64,000 nt of DNA from contig CM060846.1 in the NCBI GenBank assembly GCA_030762175.1, positions 179,367,041 through 179,431,040 of the forward strand, read 5' to 3'. The notes below the pieces were generated by a model. It saw nothing but the letters and a program-made list of their open reading frames with translations. It searched no databases and was not told the origin of the DNA. Below are positions 58,103 through 64,000 of the stretch, in pieces. The position numbers and the translations under genes are program-made. Source of the stretch: Metallyticus violacea. Lineage: Eukaryota > Arthropoda > Insecta > Mantodea > Metallyticidae. Every line of letters starts with the position of its first letter. The first letter of the stretch is position 1.

Positions 58103-58887
58103 CCGAGGGTACCAAAAATGTATACACACTTTCACAGCGGATATCTATTTAATATATTACAAAGTTGGACCGAAAAACAATAGTAATGTGTAGTGTGATG
58201 TTCTGTAAACAGATGTGATTCACATTGCATTATGCTAGCGCTGCTACAACAAAATGGAGCCTAGGGTATCGTTTGAACATTGGAAAGCAATTTTCAAGTG
58301 GTATTGGAAAACAGAGAATGTTGTTGAAGTTCAAAGGCAAATGGACCATCCTTTTTTGAACGAAAAGTAATTGGCCCAGTGTACCTGAACCTGATACGCA
58401 CATCCGTCTTACCCGCCATTTATACACTCTATGGAAATGAGGATTTTACTTCCAACGGGATGGTGCACCACCAAATTACCACTGAAATGTACTGCGTACC
58501 TTGATGACAATTTTCCAAGGCACTGGATAGGACGAAGAGGTTCGATTGAGTTTTCACTGCGTTCTTCGGATCTAACTCCTTGCACTTCTGCCTATGGGGA
58601 ACTCTTAAGGATGTTGCATACCATAGAAAACCAGTTACACTGGCAGCACTTCGGGAAGAAATTGAAACGGCAGGTGCATGTGACACTTTCGCAAACGTTG
58701 CTCATTCAATAGTTCAACACAGTCAGAAGTGTATCGATCCCGATGGTAGGTATTTTGAGCAACTGTTCTAACTGTAAAAGTCTAAGATAATTAGTGCTCA
58801 TTATTTTCGGTTTATGTGGATTCAGTTGTGTCATGTTAATACAGATTTTTCTTTGCTTTAACTGTGTATACATTTTTGGCACTCTGT
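58103..58887 (+). mobile_element. DUF4817-type mariner, internally deleted (785 bp)
   Basis: The left end GGGTACCAAAAATGTATACA and the reverse complement of the right end GTGTATACATTTTTGGCACT are inverted copies. The trace begins MEPRVSFEHWKAIFKWYW and KTENVVEVQRQMDH (DUF4817 start). It jumps to CTAYLDDNFPRHWIGRRGS, SLRSSDLTPCTS (the usual W-P-x-R-S-P-D-L-T-P catalytic block) and LWGTLKDVAYHRKPVTLAAL, ending HSQKCIDPDGRYFEQLF. The segment with the earlier catalytic Asp is deleted. Length and ends nearly match 33018-33793, which points to a non-autonomous subfamily. Frameshifts are present. Confidence 0.88.
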
Positions 58888-61005
58888 GCATGTTACTACA
58901 AAAAAGGGAATAGAAGAACATATTAGCAGATCACTCGTATCTGGGGAGAGACAAAGCGATCCACCAGCGGCACCAGGAGAATTGTGAGCGACATCTACAG
59001 AGGACAACTAGGTTTTTTATTTATTGAACCAAGGCTATTAGAATTAGGAATGTTGATGAAGAATTGTCCATAATCATATTGTTAGATTATTTTTCCAAAA
59101 TAGTATATTTTCTTCTAGATGCATCTCCAGGATTTGTAGAATTGTGCTTATAAATTCATGGGATGATATAGTACCATCACGATCGGGCTGCCGTTTACTA
59201 GGATACTGAACCGAGGATAACATTTAATGGTACTTTTCCGGAACAATGTAATTGCTTTAAATACGTACGAAATTTCAATACCTACTGATTCCTGAAATTC
59301 CTTTTAATTGTATCGAACATGACAGATAAATTAAGAGGGATGTATGAGACAATGAATTGAAGAAATATATAAAGATTTTAGCATATTCTGTACGAATGTA
59401 AAAGTAAGCTTGTATCCGTATTTGCGTTATACCTCAGGCGGGTCGGTTAACCCCTGAGCTCTGTGATCTCTGAGATTTGCCAACTTGAGTTAGAAGAAGG
59501 AACCTGGTAGTATCATGCTATCCTAACAAAGTCATCTATAGACTTCCTTAAACAGTCACCTTTCTGCAACATCAACGTATTTCCTAACATTCAAGAAGCG
59601 TCGATAACACCGTTCAAAGACTTTATGAGTACAGAGCAATTTTTCATCCTCTCCAGACCCGAGGTAAGTTTCTTACCAAAAGACAAAGAACTGGTGAAGG
59701 AGGTCAAGAATCCCGTATGAAGCCCCGCTTGCTAAACGACTATGTCTATAGCCTCCAACCTGAGCTTTTTATATAATGCGTTAGTATGCCGAAATGAAGA
59801 GAGGAAAAGGAAGAGAAATTGCAAAACAGAAAAACTACGGAAGTTTCCATTTTATCCTCCAGGACTTTTTGGATAAAATGTTAATATGAGGAGATGAAGA
59901 GGCAGGAAAAGGAAGAGGGAAATCACAAAACAGAAAACTCCAAGAAAAACTTATCCATTTTATCCACTATAATGGGTGCTCCGCCACCACGGAATCAACC
60001 TGGATTAGCAGTTGTGTAAATGAGATGTTCTAGCTAACAGTGGAAACAGTTGAAATAGATATATACCCTCTTTAAAGTTCATTTCAAATTGTGTAATTCA
60101 TCTCATATCTTGAAGATAAGTAGAGTTGCCCATTATCATATGTTCACTATATACAAGTAGCGACACATTGTTAGCATATAGAAATGAAATGAAAATAAAA
60201 CTAAGTAAATAATGTGCGAAGAATTAATATAAAATATCTATAGAATAATGTAGAAATTGTAGAATTAAATGGGCTTAAACCAATTTGAAACGAAATGCTT
60301 ATATTTTGGTTTTGGACATTGTAAAGAGACATAAATTCCCACAGAGTAAAGGCAAAATGTAAAACAGTAATTTTCATGTAAGAGATGCCAGACTGCTATT
60401 TGTGAGCACAAGGCATGTAGCTATCATGTCTTTCCAGTGCTAAAAAGCCAAGGGGCATATTCTGTTTATTGAAACACATTCTACAAGAAAGCAGATTGTT
60501 TTATCCTTACACACAAAATAAAAGGTTTCTTAATTTTTATACACAATTGGATTTTCTTAAAAGATGTTCTGTTTATCTGAGTACTACAGTTTGTATTTCC
60601 TGAATGTGAGAGTCCCAAATACTTAGCCGCCATTGGATTTCGGTTTAGTTACATTAATATATGTTATCCCTCTGTTCAATCCATATTTTAAAATATTGTT
60701 TATCTTTGTGAAAGGGTTTGTAAATATTAACGCTATGTAAGATGTTATTTTTGAAACTCCAATATTTCTTGTGGCGTTTCTCACATTTTTGTTTTCTTTT
60801 TAAGTTGTAGTAACTGAATATCAGTATAAATTTTCTCTATTTCATTTTACTTCCGGGTTTGTTTTAACATCGTTCTTGCAGTTAAATATGGAATGACATA
60901 TTTGTAATAATGATGGCGTTAATTGAAACAAATTTTAAATAACAGACAGCATTTATTGTGGTGTGGTAATTAATATGCATGAAGAAGCAAACGGAATGTA
61001 CAATT
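58888..61005. other. AT-rich DNA with a two-unit tandem repeat, no gene recognised
   Basis: A less AT-rich stretch at 59400-59760 has no assignable product. The rest shows no frame or shared repeat. Confidence 0.45.
59780..59965 (+). repeat. Two-unit tandem repeat, period about 100 bp
   Basis: Units begin GTTAGTATGCCGAAATGAAG (59780) and GTTAATATGAGGAGATGAAG (59880). Both continue with GAGGAAAAGG or GCAGGAAAAGG, a CAAAACAGAAAA word and end CCATTTTATCC. Confidence 0.85.
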
Positions 61006-61494
61006 TTACAGCTTCCGAACTATCACTGCAGAATGGAGACAAAGTACTGGTACATAGAGACGCGAGAGTGTTACAGTACTGTGGGTATGTCTATTTGTCA
61101 GTCCTGCGAATACATGTGCCGGTTTAACAGGGTCTGACAGGAACACCCGACTGCACCGCTTCTCGTTCATCAAGACGACAAAATTGCCGCAGAAATAGCT
61201 CGTGTCTATAGCCCTTGGTGGTCGTTTCCAGCCCATATCCCTTTTATGCACCATGTTTTTTTTTTCTCTCAGAACCAGTAGGAATGGAAAAATAGAAAAT
61301 GTATATAAAAAGCTTAAATGAACGGAATATCTTCCTGGCAGCTTACAAGGGCAAAACTGCTCTGTCCTGAAGAAGTACAAAGAACGCGTTATACGGCGCA
61401 AAAACTTATGCAAGGAACTAATATATGAACAACAGCAGACATATCTGCAGATGAAAGATACCGAATAATGAAACAATTTCCGGAACGTATACAA
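61006..61494 (-). other. Unrecognised 162-codon open frame, probably non-coding
   Basis: The longest open frame outside the mobile elements. It has Cys- and aromatic-rich hydrophobic stretches (for example RYVCCCSYISSLHKF) and no domain I recognise. The DNA under it is less AT-rich than its flanks, which alone raises the chance of a long frame. I would not call it a gene without homology. Confidence 0.15.
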
Positions 61495-63418
61495 TTGCCT
61501 GTATGTTATGTATTAGTAGCGCCTTAATATCCATTAGCATAATACCTCGGTTTCAGCAGTCGTAATTAATGACACCTTGTACTTACCTTACTTTATACTC
61601 ACAGTACCCTTCAAGGAAAACCTGTATGTTACCTAGTCATTGTGACAAATGGGTATTTGGCGTGTTTATTTTGAGTAATAAATTATAAATGACAAAGTAT
61701 ATTGAGTCAATTTTAGTGTAGTATTAGAATAATAGTACTACTCGTTTTCAAGCATTAGTTCACAGAACCACTGCTATAAGAATATATGCTTTCATTTGGA
61801 AAGTGATTTATCCGAATTTAATTTTATTAGAATTATATAACATTAATGGAAATGTATAAATATTATAAAAACGATATTCTGGAAAAGAAAAAGTAAAAAT
61901 CGGTTATGTAAATACTCTCTTAATAATTGTTAATAATTGTGGACAATTTGAATGAAATATTTTGGTTTATATGTATTTACATTGTTTGATGAGAATTTTT
62001 GCCTTAAAACTGCTGGTTAAATGGAAAAGAAATTGTAGGTAATTAGTATTTTAATTTAAATTATTACCAAATCATGCGAATCGAGCTTTCCGGACTGTAA
62101 ACCGTGGTCCATTGGAATTATTTCCTTCATCTTCCCAGATGTTTCGTCCACAATTGCGGTCAATATCTTCAGTGGTGTGCTTGTCGTGATCTTCTTGGAG
62201 ACAAGACCAACTTTTTGAGGAAATTATGCCAAATTGGATCTAATGGACTACTTATGGAGTAGATTGCAAATGAGTGAATTGATGGCCCGAGGAGAGAGAA
62301 GGTAAAACTCCCTAATCCAGGATGACATCTTCAAACTTACTAATAACTTCGGCAGGAGGTGACTTGGAATAACGGTAATTACGCAGAACACTGAAGAAAA
62401 CCAATTCGAAAATTATAATATAGGCTGAAGTTAAATGTTATTTCATTTATTAGTAAAATATATATCACACGATTAAAAATGAGTATTCCAGAAGCTATTG
62501 ATATAATATGGAGTTTTTCTGTTTGAAATTCAAACTTCTATTAAAAAACCAATGAGTGCAGAGTAATGGGGGAGGGTGGAGCTCAATGTACATTGCAGCT
62601 AAAAAGAGCTATACATAAAATTTCCACGATTCCTTTATGTTTAACGGTGCTACTGGAAATGGGAACATTTATAAAGTACAGACACATAACTGCATTAGAC
62701 ACCAAATTTTATATCCATTAATACCTTGCTAAGAATAAATCTAACCAACACCAACTCATTTTAAAGCCCTGAGTAAATCTTGCGCCTTGAAGGGTGATAC
62801 TTAACGGACGACATTATAATTGGACTTCAGGGCCATATTTCAAGCTAATTTTCCTGCCCAACGTAAATGGCTTCTCATAATTCATCTCTGAGCTTAATGC
62901 TATTCATTGATACATATAAACAACTTAGTAATTTCAGGGAGCTCGTTACCTTCCAGTTTTGGTACATAATAGCCCTTTGTTTAGTCTGCCCACATAATAT
63001 TATGCTTTGCTATTTGGTAAGATGCTAGAAAATTATTATCGCAATGTGCTTAGGAGAAAGTTTATATGTAGATAATTAAGGAGTTAGATGAAACATTAAA
63101 TTTAATAGTATTTATCTTGAAACATGATAGAAGTATATGAACTTTCCTATAACGGCATAAGTTCAGAAGGAAACACTCATTATTTGGCTACCGTCTTTAT
63201 AACTTCATTTGACGAAATGCGATACCAAGAACATCTGAAAGTTTTGAATTATAGCTCTACTTGAAATAGGAATTCCCAATAAGGGTGTATCGCCATCTAA
63301 GGGTCCAAAATGTACCTATATTAATTGATTTTATTGCTAACACTACAAAAAAGCACATTACTACTGTATCGCAGGTATGAAAATAGTTAGCAAACAGCAG
63401 GCACATATTTGTGTTCAG
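61495..63418. other. AT-rich DNA, nothing recognised
   Basis: No frame of note or shared repeat seen. Confidence 0.5.
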
Positions 63419-63498
63419 TTACAAAAGTTGCCTGGTTGAACTGTTTCCTGAAAGATTTGCTAAGTATGAAAAGAGAAAGTTAGGTGCATGGATTTCAG
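63419..63498 (+). other. Candidate internal host exon (80 bp)
   Basis: An acceptor-like TTTGTGTTCAG ends at 63418 and a donor-like TTCAG|GTAAAT begins at 63499. Between them the frame reads YKSCLVELFPERFAKYEKR and then KLGAWISG, a coding-like composition in AT-rich surroundings. The product is not recognised, and linkage to other candidate exons is not shown. Confidence 0.25.
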
Positions 63499-64000
63499 GT
63501 AAATTTGTGACATTACTACACGGGTGTGAAAAATATTTGATCGAAGCAAAAATGAAGTTATTCAATGGTTTTATTTACCGCAGAAAGGTACATAGATAAG
63601 ATATGGACTTTTTGTTCAATAAAGTGTGTATAAACCTTTTATGCTGACCATCAACCAAAATTTGATAAGTATGTGTATAAAAGCCTTAGTGACGCTGCGT
63701 TAGCCAATCAAATGCTTTCTTGTACTACTAGGAACATTAGTAATTGTTTTCTTTATTACATTTATTTAATGAAAAACAATTTAAGTGAACACTTACAACT
63801 TCAGAATTGATGACGAATTCTGAAATTAGATATTTGAATACATAATCGTAGAAATGTAAGCTATTGTTGTTTTAATATGTAGATATTATAGATGTTTGCA
63901 CAAAAATTTTTTCTTTCACCGAGAAAACATACAATTACAATGGTATTTGTAGAGAAAAACAATGTTTTCAATGAAAATTTGCCAATAAGATAAAATTTTG
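63499..64000. other. AT-rich DNA, nothing recognised
   Basis: No frame or shared repeat seen up to the window edge. Confidence 0.5.

Noticed and set aside
59070..59130. Retroviral-type integrase trace (DYFSKIVYF)
   Set aside because: Only one short word resembles integrase; the sequence around it shows no further motif and stops break the frame.
61006..61494. 162-codon minus frame as a gene
   Set aside because: No recognisable domain, no promoter or splice context; composition alone could allow the frame.
1..64000. CRISPR array, operon or bacterial mobile island
   Set aside because: No regularly spaced repeats of that kind, no gene packing and no bacterial-style genes; all periodic sequences are microsatellites or diverged tandem repeats.

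Overview
This window looks like intergenic or intronic DNA from a large, AT-rich animal genome, most likely an arthropod and plausibly an insect with much SINE and LINE content. The evidence is: no bacterial-style gene packing, long AT-rich stretches with no open frame, many decayed non-LTR retrotransposons (an I-clade LINE with RNase H, an R1-clade LINE, a third unassigned LINE family), Tc1/mariner remnants including the DUF4817-type transposase common in insects, and three tRNA-headed repeat families. I could not fix the species. No host protein gene is certain; a few short plus-strand segments have splice-like borders and are given only as candidates.

Layout. 1-10.4 kb: mostly featureless AT-rich DNA, with a DUF4817-type transposon remnant (5.3-6.0 kb), a long tRNA-headed repeat (family C), a dispersed repeat of unknown type (repeat D) and SINE family A. 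10.4-21 kb: two direct copies of a noncoding repeat (repeat E). The first copy is split by a near full-length, dead I-clade LINE (11.0-16.45 kb) followed by a SINE A; the second copy serves as an empty-site reference. 18.0-19.4 kb carries an inverted-repeat pair around a 260-280 bp tandem repeat. 21-24.4 kb: second copy of repeat D, inverted, plus SINEs A and B. 24.8-34.2 kb: a nested pile with a plus-strand LINE, a 6 kb minus-strand R1-clade LINE, a mariner fragment with a 28 bp SINE B micro-insertion, more plus-strand LINE, and a 776 bp DUF4817-type mariner inside it. 35-50 kb: SINEs A, B and C, microsatellites, and a LINE fragment interrupted by SINE B. 50-64 kb: mariner and Tc1-like fragments, a SINE A with a perfect 15 bp target duplication, a second pair of DUF4817-type remnants, then mostly featureless DNA.

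How the parts relate. SINE A (class II tRNA-like head, ATTC-repeat tail) and SINE B (a different tRNA-like head, TAAATAAATCAA-type tail) have 3' ends resembling the tail of the I-clade LINE at 16.40-16.45 kb, so that LINE type is a reasonable candidate for the enzyme source of both. Every transposase and reverse transcriptase seen here is broken by stops, frameshifts or lost catalytic residues. Target duplications and nesting give a partial relative chronology. I found no defence island, CRISPR array, biosynthetic cluster or other clearly new gene system; the undescribed material is repeat families D and E, family C, the palindromic 3' region of the R1-type LINE, and SINE-LINE tail sharing.
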